Origin: Vandiemenella viatica
Taxonomy: Eukaryota; Arthropoda; Insecta; Orthoptera; Morabidae
Assembly: GCA_031002005.1 (NCBI GenBank)
Contig: CM061921.1
Location: 172,182,935 to 172,246,934, forward strand
Reading direction: 5' to 3'
Length of the DNA: 64,000 nt
Shown here: positions 1-11,927 of the stretch, piece by piece
Numbering within the stretch: the first letter of the stretch is position 1
How the letters are laid out: the number at the start of each line of letters is the position of its first letter
Position numbers and translations under genes: made by a program
Notes under the pieces: generated by a model
Databases searched by the model: none
What the model saw: only the letters and a program-made list of their open reading frames with translations
Told to the model about the DNA's origin: nothing

Positions 1-670
1 CTAAATTGCGCTCACTAACCAGCTTCTAGTACCAGGACCGCGAGGGAATCAGTGCGGGTAGTCGAGGGCAGGTATAAAAGTCCACATCCACACAACCGTT
101 ACAGCTGGCATGAACGCGTATGTGAGACATAATGTCTATAACATGGAAAGTTTGGAAGCTGTTGTTATAGTAAGAAGTTTTATGAATAATGTTTGAGTTT
201 TGATGGCGGTAACAGACACAGGCAAAAATAAATCGAGTGATTTTTCCTTTTTCAACAGCGATTTTCATTTCGTTGCAACAATAGTTTCCTGCATTTCGGC
301 TGATCTAAATTAATTATCAGTATTTTTAATTTAAATACTAAATAAGCAGCAGCTTGAATGTGTTCGTGATCAGATGGGCATTCTCGTCCATAACAAGCTG
401 TAATTACTTTAATTTGGTGCTGACCTGATGATTGTCGTCAGCCTATTAACAACAATTATCAAGGCATTGGTTGGTGGGCTAGTAATCTCTTTTTATCTCC
501 ACTTGTATTGATTTAACCAACTCCCCTAGTCTATTATTTCCACAATTTTTATTAATTACTGTACAGACAACATAGGACGGTACACACTTAACTGAAAACA
601 TCCATGTCAGAAGTCAGGCTTCAACTGGTGATCTCTTTTAGTACAAACCGCTACGCTGCCAGGTGAAGCC
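1..670. other. Unassigned AT-rich DNA
   Basis: I see no supported gene or repeat here. An 80-codon minus-strand open frame (26-268) has no recognisable motif and no supporting context, so it is not called. Confidence 0.5.
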
Positions 671-680
671 TGAATTTAGC

Positions 681-897
681 CGACCCCGGCAGCGTAGGGG
701 ATAGCGTGCTAGCCTCGCGTTGCAGGGGTCGACGGTTCGAGTCCGGCCGAGGGCATGGGTGGTTTGAATTAAGTGTTGTGTCGTCTATACCAAGTAGAAT
801 CTATAATACATTGAATGATACAATACATCGTTGAAAACTACAAAATTACATAGAGCTGGCTGTATGGCCGCGTAGCCAAATGCCATTAAAAAAAAAG
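681..897 (+). repeat. tRNA-derived SINE, family 2, copy 1
   Basis: The head looks like a tRNA-type internal promoter: a box A-like stretch (GGCAGCGTAGGGGATAG) near 687-703 and a box B (GGTTCGAGTCC) at 734-744. A body of about 150 bases follows, ending in CCGCGTAGCC and a run of A. A second copy with the same head, the same middle motif (GTGTTGTGT) and the same end lies at 7420-7620, which makes this a dispersed family and not a tRNA gene. The sequence does not fold into a convincing mature tRNA. Confidence 0.7.
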
Positions 898-1027
898 CCT
901 GAATTTATTTATCAGGTATTTTAATTTTTATAACTCCGTACCAACGTCCCGAATGATTTTTTAAGGTATTCGACTTTTGGTTGCCGAGACAATAGAAACA
1001 GGACACGACTGGTTTCTAGAAATCGAA

Positions 1028-1190
1028 TGGAATTCGACCTTGGCCTTTTGAAGAAATCATACAGTCATTCACCTGGAGTGATTTCGGTATACAGTGGAGA
1101 CACGAATCAGGATTGCCACCTGGGGTATCGAAAACGCGTCTTCCTGAATGGCGGGCCCTAGCGTTAACCATTCACCAAAAGGCTCTAAGC
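1028..1190 (-). repeat. Degenerate tRNA-derived SINE, family 1
   Basis: The sequence matches, with many changes, the reverse complement of the complete family-1 SINE at 48121-48384. Shared blocks are GGAATTCGACCTTGGCC, the CACCTGGAGTGATTTCGG core and the CTAGCGTTAACC box A complement near 1160. The copy is old, and TSDs are not recognisable. Confidence 0.6.
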
Positions 1191-1199
1191 ACACGGTAC

Positions 1200-1990
1200 G
1201 TCAACAGTAGTTTTGAAATGTTAAGGTAGTTCCGATTTGTTAATTTACAGATGCAAAACAGCCTATTAGGCTATTCCACGGAGCTTCCAAATCTTTTGTC
1301 CTCTTCAGGCCTTTGAAGTGTCATAACAAAAAATACTTACCACCGGTATAAGCTACTTATCACACGATTATAAAAAAAAAATACACATGCTTGAAACTAC
1401 ACCCACATAGTAAGTTTGAGCGCTGGCTAATTAGCAACCAAATTTAAACTGTTTAAGACATGAACGCACCGAAAATTAATTTTCCCAAGTTTGAAGTGAA
1501 TTGTATCAAATAAAAATGAATATTTAGATGATTCGTGTTTCTTGCGGTGTCGACAGAAATTAAGTAGTAGTTTTATTTTAAGATTATTTTTTTTCAGAAT
1601 TGTTAAGCTGGTAACAGGATGTTGTAACTGTGAGAATGTCTTGGTTGCCAGGAACATAGTACCATTCTCAAAATCACTGACGTAGCATTTTGCATGAAGA
1701 TAGTACAACTAGGGAAATAAACGTTTCCATACTGGTCTGACTGCGGGGAAATAACAGTGGAGAACATTTTACTTGTTTATTCGAGCGCTTCGCTTTGGTA
1801 GAGGCGAGCATTGATGAATAGGGGCCCGGCTGTAATGATCGGAAGTGCATGCTAAAACCCCCTGCATTGCAGTAATGTCCTTCGCTATTGTTGGTAATCA
1901 CATTATTTAGATGTCTTCCGGAAGCTATCAACTTTTAAGACCATTTCGCAGTAGGCCGCCATATAACCCGCCTCAATGCTCAGCCTCCCC
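1200..1990. other. Unassigned intergenic DNA
   Basis: Open frames on the minus strand (1427-1708, 1674-1931) are short and carry no motif I recognise. No repeat match within the window was found. Confidence 0.4.
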
Positions 1991-2009
1991 AAATCCTTGA
2001 TACAGGCGC

Positions 2010-2770
2010 ACCCGCAAATACTGTGGCACAGTGTGCTCGAAAAAGTTTGATAACAAACTCAACTGGGCAGAGCACATTGGGCAAGTGGCAGGAAAAGATT
2101 ACAGTTTTCTTCATTTACTGGAGAGAGTGATGAAAGGATGTACCACAGAAGTTAGAGAATTGGGTTACAAGACTTTGATCAGACTATTGGTTGAATATGG
2201 TGGTGTAGTTTGGAACCCACATTTTGGGTATCAAATACAGGAGTTGCAGGGCGTGCAAAGAAGAGCAGCTAGATTTGTTTGTGGTAATTATCGCAGGTCC
2301 CAGTCACTAAATGTTACGATTAAGGAGCTGCATTGGGAGTCATTGGAGGAAAGAAGGAGAGTGTAGGGAATGTACAGGTCATATGATGGTGATGGGGCTT
2401 GGAAGGTTAGTGGTCGAAGAATTAGGAATAGTGCATGGAAAGGGAAAGACGACCATGACCACAAACTGGCGCTCGATTTCATACGTAAGGGACTGGGAAA
2501 ATTTTCTTTTGTTGGTAAGGGTGTCGGGGATTGGAACAAATTACCAAATGAAGTGATAAATAACTTACCAACGATGCTTAAGGAATTTAAAATTAAAATG
2601 TGTAAATTGGAAAAGTAAATGGGGAAGGAATTTAATACTCCAATTATAAAATAAAATTGTAAAACATAAAATAAAATGGTAAAGATGACTAGACGAATTG
2701 ATACCGAAGCGTTAGCTCCATTGGAATTAAAATTAATAATAATGATTAGACATATGCAGTGAAATTTCAT
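2010..2770 (+). pseudogene. CR1/Jockey-type LINE, 3' end of ORF2 plus 3' UTR
   Basis: Codons from 2031 encode the region after the reverse transcriptase (RT) catalytic core of CR1/Jockey-type LINEs: a W-x2-HI block, the VEYGGVVWNP block, and VQRRAARFV near 2252-2278. The frame shifts near 2365 and continues from about 2370 with the usual GLGKFSFVGKGVGDWNKLP stretch near the C-terminus. A stop at 2616-2618 is followed by an AT-rich 3' UTR ending near 2770 in short AAT-rich repeats. The catalytic RT and the endonuclease are absent, as in a typical 5'-truncated insertion. The broken frame makes it a dead copy. It belongs to a different family from the copies at 13300, 19043 and 61797, because the 3' tail differs. 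Confidence 0.85.
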
Positions 2771-2889
2771 AAAGTAATATACACGGTACGTCGCTCATTT
2801 AATCTTCCACTGTGTGTTTTTAAATTTTCTTGAAATTAATGGTGAAGTGTGAATCAAAACGCAATATATAATGTCAAACTGACTAGTCG

Positions 2890-3109
2890 CAGTAGCGTAT
2901 CCAGGGGGGGGGGGGGGTTAAGGGGCTCAAGCCCCTTCCCCCCAAACAAAATATCTAGGTCACCCCCGAAGTCATCGTAATTTTGGGAACCTTTTTAATT
3001 ATTTTTTTAGCTCTACTGTTCTTATAAGGGCGGCAATCTAAAATAAAATTTCTACCCCTCGTCCGAGTCAAGCCACTCCCCCCCAACCAAAATCCTGGAT
3101 CCCCCAGTG
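2890..3109. mobile_element. Possible small hAT-like MITE
   Basis: The two ends are imperfect inverted repeats: CAGTAGCGTATCCAGG then a G run at the left, and the complement of CACTGGGGGATCCAGG at the right. This CAG...GGATCCAGG pattern resembles ends of hAT-superfamily elements. The ends are about 220 bases apart with no coding capacity between. I could not find a matching 8-bp TSD (ACTAGTCG left, ACGTGATA right), so the call is tentative. Confidence 0.4.
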
Positions 3110-4015
3110 ACGTGATATGAAGTGTCACGCTTCTGTTCCAAGGAATTGGTTTAGTTAAATCTACCGTCATAAAAACCCAAGTGGAATTTAGAAACACAAA
3201 CTACTTTTCATTTTTACTGTGTCATCTGCCACAGTTACCAAGATTAAATTTGAATTTTACAACTGGTATGTGCAACCCACGTTATACAAATGAATAAAAT
3301 GCATGTCCCCAGAGACCATAAACTGACTTACATTCCACTCGCATAGAATTTCTTTCAAGCCCATGTTTAGCCTAATATGCTAATGGAGGCAATTTAAATA
3401 GCCGATTTACTTTTTAATAATGCTGAATCTGTATTTGATTAACACTGAAGCATTCATAGATAATCAGAAAAAATATTGAGGACTGCTGACAATAAATAGT
3501 TTTTTTATGATTTTTTTTTTTTTTTAACTTCATCAGAAATTTTTGAACCCAGTTTCTTTTACTTTTTTGAAAAACTCATTTAACACTGAATATTCATCAT
3601 CATTAAACATATTTTTAGACAGTGTTAGCCGAAATTTTAAATATTTTCTGGTATTGAGATCTATCATACCCTTTAGGAAATTAATTTCCTTAAGGTATTG
3701 CGTCTTCTTACTTTATTAATGTTACTACGTACCATAGCAACTGTAGAGAGAGCAATATTTGAGAAGCGAATAAATCAACCTCAAAGTTGTGGGTTAGAAC
3801 AAGATACATACTACCAGTATACAGTAAATTTCACAAAAAAGGGATAGTGGCATAAGAAAAATATATGATCAAATCGGGAAACTAAGCAGGTGTAGGACAA
3901 GGATACTCTTAACGATAATGTTGCACGTGATTTTAAATATAGAAAAAAAGAAAGAAACGATTTTTTTGACGCATATTGTAGACTATATGGAACGGATTGT
4001 GAAAAAAGAACGGTG
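3110..4015. other. Unassigned AT-rich DNA
   Basis: AT-rich sequence with poly-T and poly-A runs and no open frame worth calling. I see no repeat matches within the window. Confidence 0.4.
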
Positions 4016-4019
4016 AGGA

Positions 4020-4175
4020 AATCAGCAATTCCCTTTACGAAGAAACCATTCCGGGATTTTGAAGGAGTGATTCTGGAGGGTCATGGAAAATTTGGATTTG
4101 GTTGGCCGGAATGAGGATTGAAACCTTGGTTCTCCTAACTGCGATGTACCAACGTTACCGCTCAGCAGAAGGTTT
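4020..4175 (-). repeat. Degenerate tRNA-derived SINE, family 1
   Basis: Reverse-strand match to the family-1 SINE. The GGAGTGATT...GGTCATGGAAAA core and the GAGGATTGAAACC box B complement are visible near 4060-4125, with ACGTTACCGCTCAGC at the head end. The copy is heavily mutated. Confidence 0.55.
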
Positions 4176-4299
4176 ACGTAGTTAAAAAACATATTTAGGA
4201 AAAGCATTAAAACTTGTAAAAGTTAATGGGGTAATCATTTATGTGGCCAGAATTATGACTTATATTATCATTAAAAAGGGATTCAGAAACAAAAATCTG

Positions 4300-5240
4300 A
4301 ACTGTAAAGGAAACCCTGAAATTCAAGAGAATAAGGAAACGGATAATCGAAACAGACAGGAATAAAATTAACAAGAAGTTCAAGATTTTACAAACTGCAA
4401 ATCGATGTGCTGAAATAAAACTCTTTTTTTTTTCTTCTTCTTCTTCTTTCTTAAATCAAAGTGAATATAGATGGTAGAAGAAAATCTGTGTAAAGTACGT
4501 TATAGGTATAAAGTATGACGGAAAATGGAGATATGATGATGTTTAGAATAATTTGATATTCGTTTGAATGATAGAAACTCAAATCATATAATCCTAATTA
4601 ATGAGATTCCTCAAGCTTTCTAAAAATATTAGTGGAAAATGAACTACGAAAGTATTCAAAATACGTAAATGAAATTTCTAAACAGGAGAGACTCCACTAG
4701 CTTTCCATTAAAGCATGATATTTACCACTACGAAGAAAATGATGCCTGACAAATGTGAAAAATATCGAACCATAAATTTGTCATTACAAGCTTCAAAGTT
4801 GGAAAAAAAGCCATTAAGTGCATAAGTATAGAGAATAGAAAATACACCAGACGATGATTAGTCTGAATTTAGGAAAGAGTGACGTACAAATGAAGAAATT
4901 CTTATAAAATGATGAATATTAGGAAAATAGCAGCAAATATTTATATATATATATTCACTCAAGGCTTTTAAATATTTTTTGAATCTTTCGAAATTTCAAG
5001 GAAATCAGCTCCTAATAATCAACACAGAATAATAATTTATAATAAGTATAAGAAATAATGACTACTTTTCAAGTAGAGAACAATGATTAATCAGCATCCA
5101 TTAAATGCAGGAAAGGTATGAATCACATTCCACATACATCTTAATCACTAGGCTACGATCTACTAATGATACTGTCCCATTTGCACACAAGAATGATGAA
5201 ATAAAGATAAACTCTTCAATAATATGGACATGAGAGCATT
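4300..5240 (+). pseudogene. Very degenerate RTE-type LINE fragment
   Basis: Blocks align in order with the better preserved RTE-type element at 15690-19042. ATGCCTGACAAATGTGAAAA (4742) matches the region near 17703, and GATTAGTCTGAATTTAGGAA (4855) matches the QFGFRKNRG block near 17825. The stretch around 4955-4975 matches the FVDLEKAF catalytic block near 17930, and GGCTACGATCTACTAATGAT near 5152 matches the FADD region near 18220. Frequent indels destroy every frame. Only collinear nucleotide similarity supports the call. This is probably the oldest LINE in the window. Confidence 0.6.
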
Positions 5241-5289
5241 TGGTTAAAAAAAGGAAAAGAAAAAAAAATGCTCAATATTTACGCCAGCT

Positions 5290-5890
5290 CAATGGTAATA
5301 AAAACTCACCGCAATAGACATTATTATAAATTCAAAATCCAGTCATCCTAAACACGTAAGCAACAGCAATATATAAATTCTCTACCTGTTAAAAGAATCA
5401 CTCTAAACAAGTAAAAATAAAAAATATAATTCAACAAAATCATCCGACTAGCCACCAGAAATGGATATAAGGAGAAAGAAATATATGAATTAAACAAAAA
5501 GTTAGAAAAACAAATTCTAAAGACAGCACAAACAAATGCAAACATGTTGAAAGTGAAAAATGGCATTTAATGACTTACACCAATAAAACGCACACAAAAT
5601 AGAAAACATTATCAAAATACGACTCAAGACAGCATTCGTAACTAATAATTCCACACTGAAAATTTTGAAATCAACTCACACGTACTAAAATTCAGACTCT
5701 CACATGTCACCATTGTGGAGCGCAATACATCGACTAGACAGTTCCTAACAAGATATGAACAACACTTACGACCATTAGTTTCGCCAACCATTCTATATTT
5801 ACAGAACACCGACTAGAACAAAATCATCAACCAAATGAAGTTACTTCATAAATGTAAATATTATAAACAATAACTAACCTCAGATATTAA
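5290..5890 (+). pseudogene. Penelope-like element fragment, GIY-YIG end
   Basis: Fragments of a PLE C-terminal region can be read across several frames. A block ending NGYKEKEIYELNKKLEK (about 5455-5510) resembles the linker before the endonuclease. CHHCGAQYIDST (about 5700-5740) resembles the CxxCxxxYIG...T core of the Penelope-type GIY-YIG nuclease. RYEQHLRPLVSP and a histidine-rich stretch follow, as in that family. Stops and frame changes are frequent, and no RT core is present. Confidence 0.55.
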
Positions 5891-6325
5891 CATTTCAGGA
5901 CTATATTATGCAAAAACTTTTGGCGGAATGCTGTTATATACCTCGTTGAGTGTGTTTAGTAACAGGTATTTACCTGGTAATGTGTACTACTTGTTAAAGT
6001 TCCTCACTGAGATATCAACATACCACGTAATTCTCAAATAGTGTTGCGTGCCATGGAAGACCACTTTCAAATTAAATGAAACAAAGCACGTTCCTTATAA
6101 TGATTTTACCACAGATAAACTCAATTAAATTCTATTACTTTATGCAGTGGAGGAATGTAGTAATACAAGAAATGATATAAAAAACTTACAAACCAAGGGA
6201 CAACGCGATTATTTATGTTACACAAAACATAATATGGAAACAGCAGGAGTTGTAAATCATCTACAAGATGAAAAAAAAAGTGTTATTTGGTTCAGTTCTT
6301 TTATTAGTTGCAGAGACAACAAGAC
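5890..6325. other. Unassigned AT-rich DNA
   Basis: No supported gene. The open frame at 6147-6401 runs into a CT microsatellite and is not considered coding. Confidence 0.4.
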
Positions 6326-6490
6326 CTATACTAATATTATAAATGCCAAAATAAATCTTTCTCTCTCTCTCTCTCTCTGCCTCTTACGTTTTCACTGCTA
6401 AACAACTAAACCGATCCTGATGAAATTTGACAGGGAACTATTATGTGCCATTAGTTAGGACGTAGGATCCTTCATTCGGGATAAATTACA
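6326..6490 (-). repeat. Interspersed repeat end with (CT)n microsatellite
   Basis: CTATACTAATATTATAAATG at 6330 is the reverse complement of the 3' end of the repeat at 25690-25714. A (CT)n run (about 6357-6378) and a GATCCTGATGAAATTTGAC block follow, which match the usual layout of this dispersed insect repeat read backwards. No coding capacity. Confidence 0.55.
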
Positions 6491-6567
6491 TATTTAGGCT
6501 TGAAATTAAAAAACTTACCGAAAGGTGATGCATATAGTGTATATAAGTCGCTGTAATATCATAAGGT

Positions 6568-6785
6568 TGTGCCGTCTTGAAGTTCAATGGTTAAGACGCT
6601 TGCTTACAAGAGTTGGGCATCCAGAGCAGGGTTCAAATCCTAATCGAGCCATATAAGCCACACCAGCACTTTCCATTGCTCGGATTTCACGTTACAGTGT
6701 AGGTCGAGCCGTGACAGAGGCAGACAGCCGCACAATTCTTCGGGATCTCCCGGTCAACAATCCAAAGGGCGTTTACTTTTTTATG
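6568..6785 (+). repeat. tRNA-derived SINE, family 3, copy 1
   Basis: The head carries a box A-like GTTCAATGGTTAAGACGCT and a box B, GGGTTCAAATCC, at about 6629-6640. GGATTTCACGTTACAGTGTAGGTC in the body corresponds to GGAATTCCACGTTAAACTGTATG in the copy at 45370-45590. It is interpreted as a SINE and not a tRNA gene because the body is shared with the other dispersed copies. Confidence 0.55.
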
Positions 6786-6839
6786 TTATGTCAGTCTCCC
6801 AGGCTTCGTTTCTCTCGCAGTCACTTTGTGTATCATATA

Positions 6840-7415
6840 TACTAATTTACTAATTATTAATTACTAATTTACTAATATTCTTTTACCACATTCCGTAGCG
6901 TATTTTATTATTTTAACGAATGTTTATAAGATCAATTACACCTAAAACCTTGGGTGGTCATTTTATTTCCTTTAGATAATTTTCATAACACATGCAAGTT
7001 TTGTAATGAAGGTTGTGACGACAGTGTAAATATCAGCTTATTATAATGAAAGTATGCAATGGACAAAAAGCATTTCGCACGGCGAATATTGAGTTTGGTG
7101 GTGGCTTTACTAAATCGTGTCTACGGGAAGACAGTGACTGGTAGATACCGTTACTCAGCTGGGATAAACCGACGCCAGCCTCACACAAAGAGAGTGCGGT
7201 AGGATGGTTTTTTACCTGAGCCCTGAACGTCAACAACAGGTCATTGTACCCGGCGGAAATAGCGCGAGTCCATCGGCTTATAGGCGGCCACTCACGGGCG
7301 ATCCATCTGGCACCAGGCCATTTGCCAACATTCCATTTAGACTCGGTCCAGACTAGGGGGTCACAAACGACAGAACCAGAGCCACGCCGAGCCAGGCCAG
7401 TTCCTGCCTTCACTA
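6840..7415. other. Unassigned DNA with a GC-richer block
   Basis: The segment 7080-7415 is richer in GC than its surroundings and open on both strands for up to 126 codons (7033-7413, minus). The translation has no recognisable domain, so I do not call a gene. Confidence 0.4.
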
Positions 7416-7419
7416 GTTC

Positions 7420-7622
7420 GGCCCTGGCAGTGTAGGGGCTAGCACGCTTGTCTAGTCTGGCATTTGAAGGGTCACCGGTTCGAGTTCATCATAGGGCCTT
7501 GTGTTGTGTTGTCCTCAAAATTGTATCTCAAAATTACATGAAAGAAGCCTGATACAATTCTTAGTACAATATAAATTGGAATTGGCTAAACGGTCGCACA
7601 GAACAAAGGCCTTTTTTTTAAA
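7420..7622 (+). repeat. tRNA-derived SINE, family 2, copy 2
   Basis: This copy is collinear with the SINE at 681-897: CCTGGCAGTGTAGGGGCTAG at the head, box B GGTTCGAGTTC at about 7478-7488, then CTTGTGTTGTGTTGTC, and an end with GGCTAAACGGTCGCACAG. The similarity of the two copies over their full length defines the family. Confidence 0.7.
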
Positions 7623-7629
7623 ACTTTTG

Positions 7630-8430
7630 CAAAGATCTATACCGCTTACGGAAAGTTTTAAATGAAAACAGCAGTCATTTAAAACAATTTCTTTCGCACT
7701 TAATTTTATTTTGCAGGGGAAAAATTGAATGCTTCTTACAAGAGTTTTTAATAACAATAGCCTTAAATGATTAAAATTAATAAGAATGTATAAAATACAA
7801 AATACCGGGATATTCAGAAACATTTGAAAGGATTAAAATACAGTTGTGTAAGTCACTTTTCCTTGATTTCTGGAAATTAACATAATGCGAAAGACACTGT
7901 ATAAAATTCTGGAACATAGATGTTGTAATAATGGTGATGTCACCTAGAATCAGATTTAATTCCGAGTTTAGAATTGAATAAAGTCTATATATAGGTTACA
8001 CTTTACTGCTGACAAAAATGACTTAAATTAATGTTTATTAAAAAAGCGAGTGAATGAATATACTAGTGTGTATTAACCAAAACTGATATAAAGTGAGATT
8101 GCGTAATGTATTTTGAATTGTTTCTTTAGAATCAATTATGTCTTTAGAAATCCTGTGCAGAAATGCACAATAAGTCAGCATTTAGGATACGTTTACACAG
8201 TGAGCACGCAGGATGCGTTGACAAACACAATGATTTAAGTCTGACTCATTATCTCATACCAATTTGCTAATAAAAAAAGCAGGTGTTCCGTTCATCACTA
8301 AAATTTCCAGTTCATCCTGTTTGAAGATGAATGAAAATCTGACTTGCTTCATATTTTTTACTAACAGATTGAGAGAATGATTCATCTACATATGGTTTCA
8401 GTGTCTTTTTTCTTGAAAATGTGACTGACC
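7630..8430. other. Unassigned AT-rich DNA
   Basis: No supported gene or repeat. The minus-strand open frame at 7515-7823 is AT-driven and overlaps the SINE. Confidence 0.4.
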
Positions 8431-8434
8431 TACA

Positions 8435-9011
8435 CCATTGCTTCCAAATCGAACCTCTCTTTCAGAAAAAAAAAAAATTCGTACTCTTCATTTGAAGCCC
8501 CAAGCCAAAGCTCATATTTTCTATCCTTCAGAATTAGTTTACACTAACAACATAAGATATAAAGAGCACATCAGAGCAATAAGCTGCACAAATCACTCCA
8601 CATTTGCTGAACATTTATTAGACTATAATACCCTCCTATCAATATAAATACAGAAATGAAAATATTACAAATCAACAACCACAAAAATCATCTACTAACA
8701 TTTCAGGAAAGCTACCATATACACAAATCGATAGAAATAGAAAAACATTAATAAATGAATTCACGAATTTAACCAACAAAACACTATACAACACACTAAA
8801 AACACAAAAAAACAGTCTCAAAAAAAGAAAACGAATACATTCACTAACACAATAATCACAAAGAGTACCTAACCACAAAAACAGAGAGATAATTTAATAG
8901 AAGGTACAACACAGAAACAATAACAACGGAAACTAAGTTGGCACTACTGTAAGTATCTGGAAAAAACAAAACAAACCGTGTGTAACACACATGTGCAAAT
9001 CAACAGAAATT
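8435..9011 (+). pseudogene. Penelope-like element fragment, nuclease 3' end, cut by gap
   Basis: The frame 8438-8647 includes RYKEHIRAI followed by HSTFAEHLLDYN, which resemble the second half of the PLE GIY-YIG nuclease (conserved R-x2-EH-x3-I, then FAEHL). Downstream pieces resembling the PLE C-terminus (LLTFQESYHIHK near 8685, INEFTNLTNKTLYNTLK near 8750) occur in shifted frames. The assembly gap begins at 9012, so the end is unknown. The upstream nuclease core and the RT are missing. Confidence 0.5.
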
Positions 9012-10011
9012 NNNNNNNNNNNNNNNNNNNNNNNNNNNNNNNNNNNNNNNNNNNNNNNNNNNNNNNNNNNNNNNNNNNNNNNNNNNNNNNNNNNNNNNNN
9101 NNNNNNNNNNNNNNNNNNNNNNNNNNNNNNNNNNNNNNNNNNNNNNNNNNNNNNNNNNNNNNNNNNNNNNNNNNNNNNNNNNNNNNNNNNNNNNNNNNNN
9201 NNNNNNNNNNNNNNNNNNNNNNNNNNNNNNNNNNNNNNNNNNNNNNNNNNNNNNNNNNNNNNNNNNNNNNNNNNNNNNNNNNNNNNNNNNNNNNNNNNNN
9301 NNNNNNNNNNNNNNNNNNNNNNNNNNNNNNNNNNNNNNNNNNNNNNNNNNNNNNNNNNNNNNNNNNNNNNNNNNNNNNNNNNNNNNNNNNNNNNNNNNNN
9401 NNNNNNNNNNNNNNNNNNNNNNNNNNNNNNNNNNNNNNNNNNNNNNNNNNNNNNNNNNNNNNNNNNNNNNNNNNNNNNNNNNNNNNNNNNNNNNNNNNNN
9501 NNNNNNNNNNNNNNNNNNNNNNNNNNNNNNNNNNNNNNNNNNNNNNNNNNNNNNNNNNNNNNNNNNNNNNNNNNNNNNNNNNNNNNNNNNNNNNNNNNNN
9601 NNNNNNNNNNNNNNNNNNNNNNNNNNNNNNNNNNNNNNNNNNNNNNNNNNNNNNNNNNNNNNNNNNNNNNNNNNNNNNNNNNNNNNNNNNNNNNNNNNNN
9701 NNNNNNNNNNNNNNNNNNNNNNNNNNNNNNNNNNNNNNNNNNNNNNNNNNNNNNNNNNNNNNNNNNNNNNNNNNNNNNNNNNNNNNNNNNNNNNNNNNNN
9801 NNNNNNNNNNNNNNNNNNNNNNNNNNNNNNNNNNNNNNNNNNNNNNNNNNNNNNNNNNNNNNNNNNNNNNNNNNNNNNNNNNNNNNNNNNNNNNNNNNNN
9901 NNNNNNNNNNNNNNNNNNNNNNNNNNNNNNNNNNNNNNNNNNNNNNNNNNNNNNNNNNNNNNNNNNNNNNNNNNNNNNNNNNNNNNNNNNNNNNNNNNNN
10001 NNNNNNNNNNN
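9012..10011. other. Assembly gap (1000 N)
   Basis: A run of exactly 1000 undetermined bases, a size that suggests a placeholder gap. The long open frames across it are artefacts of N. Confidence 0.99.
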
Positions 10012-11895
10012 TAACCTAGTAATCATAGTTTAGAAAACATTTCTGAATTATTTTAACTGATAGATTGGAGAAAAGAGAGTAAATTTATAAAGAGTCAGCA
10101 CATTTTCGCATATTGGATTTAAAATATTCTTGAAAGGAAAAGAGCCACATTTATAGCTTAAAAGAACTGGGGATTTTTATTACATGACATATAAAATTTT
10201 CAGGGATGTAGAAAAAAGTTAAGTACTGTTTTCAGGGGTTTAAGTGAAAATTAAATAAATGATGCTATAAATAAAAATAGTTAAAGTCAGATGGGAAATA
10301 AATTTATAAGTAGAATCATATTTAAATTGGAGAAGAATTTTTCCTAGGAATAAATCTTGATTGGTTTTTAGATTCATGCATTAATTTAACAGATATTGGT
10401 GAAAGAAGAAATTAGTATGTAAACCATGATGGCATTCCCGCCAGCAAACTTGCAAGAATTCAAATTATTAGGCAGATAAGGATAAAATTATGAATGAGGG
10501 AAAAAGCTACAAAGACTTATTATTTCTGTGGAATCCAGTCTCTATCTTTTTGGAAATTGCTCGTAGAATCATTTTAAGCTACTTTCAGATTGATTGCTTT
10601 AATAGTTTAGGAAATATTAATTAGTTAAATTTTATTTTTGTTGACGAGTTTTATTTCAACCTTTTGAAAATAATAAACAGGCAGTCATTGGTACCAAATG
10701 ATAGAACAGTCAATGAGAAGTAAAATAAAAGTTATTTCAGCTTTGTAGCTGGAAGATTGTTGAAGTTGTGAACAATTTTTGGAATCTCAGGAAATATTTT
10801 TTATAGCCAAATTACTGAAGCTACAAATTTTTTTTTTATAAGGATCAAAATTAACACTTTTTAAATGATCTAGCAACTGACAAAATATCAGATCAATAGG
10901 AATATTTTAAGTCACCAAGATTATATTTATGATGAAATCTTCAAGCTTTAAGATTAACATTTGATCAAATCATGGGACTACTCTCATGCGAACAGGAAAT
11001 TGTGATGCGATGTAGACACCCCACAGCCTTGCAGAATTACTTAGAGCATGATTACACTGCCGGAGGTGGAATTTTATGCCACGTGGCGCGACAGTGTAAC
11101 TTGAGCAATGGTTGTTGGCAGACAAGTTGAAGTTTCGGGGTGAGTGAGAAAATGTAATCATCTTCCATGTATCAGTTAGTTTTATTTTGATCTATGAGGT
11201 TTAGTCTGGCTTGATTGTGTTAATCGTTCCTGCATTTCAATCTCTTAGGAGACTTTGTCCTATGCTCATTTAGTTTAGAGACTTTGTTTAAAATTGAAGA
11301 ATATAGTGATCGTCTATCAGCATTTACCAGTGACTTTTACTAACTGTTACCTTTTTTAATTTGGGGTTTAATTAAATTAGGTGGCGGCCGAGTTAATATT
11401 GCAAAGCACAGACTGAAATTATCCAAGGCATAATCACGGTTACAGCTGAGACTGGAGGTTTGTGGTTACCCCCCATGAACGTTTACACCTCACAGATAGT
11501 GGAAATAACCCATCACTTACCAAACTATAAGGGTTGCAACAAGTGAATAACGCATCATATAGACACAAAAATACAATTTTTTGGTATAAAACCTTATTCA
11601 TGTACTAGAGAATGAACTGTTTGGTTTCAGAGGTGTGCGCACACTGAAGGTTGCCCCATGACTGGCTAGGGTGGGGGAAGTTGGTGGTGGGGGTGAACTG
11701 TTAAGAAGTGGGCTATCAATATGTGGTGGATGTTTGAGATAATATATACATATTGCAGTTGGTGGTAGAATGAATATATATAACAAAGGATACCTAGTGT
11801 TGATGTGAGAAAGAAACTTGTTAAAAATTATTATATATACATATATAATTTTTTTTAAAATAATAAGTGATTGGTTAAGTAATAGGATTTTGTCA
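10012..11895. other. Unassigned AT-rich DNA
   Basis: AT-rich sequence with many short homopolymers. Open frames at 10970-11161 and 11598-11786 (minus) are short and have no recognisable content. No repeat match within the window was found. Confidence 0.45.
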
Positions 11896-11927
11896 GTGGC
11901 TGAGGGGTGTCTGATATCCAGGATAAT

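Noticed and set aside
681..760. tRNA gene candidate (also near 6570, 7420, 12420, 25420, 45380, 48125)
   Set aside because: Box A/B spacing fits, but each is the head of a dispersed element with shared non-tRNA body, and no full cloverleaf can be drawn.
7033..7413. 126-codon minus-strand frame
   Set aside because: No motif, no neighbours supporting a gene, and overlap with a plus-strand frame in a GC-rich block.
8944..10033. Three long open frames of 342-360 codons
   Set aside because: They consist almost entirely of undetermined residues across the 1000-N gap.
10970..11161. 63-codon minus-strand frame as small gene
   Set aside because: Short, no motif, surrounded by low-complexity AT-rich DNA.
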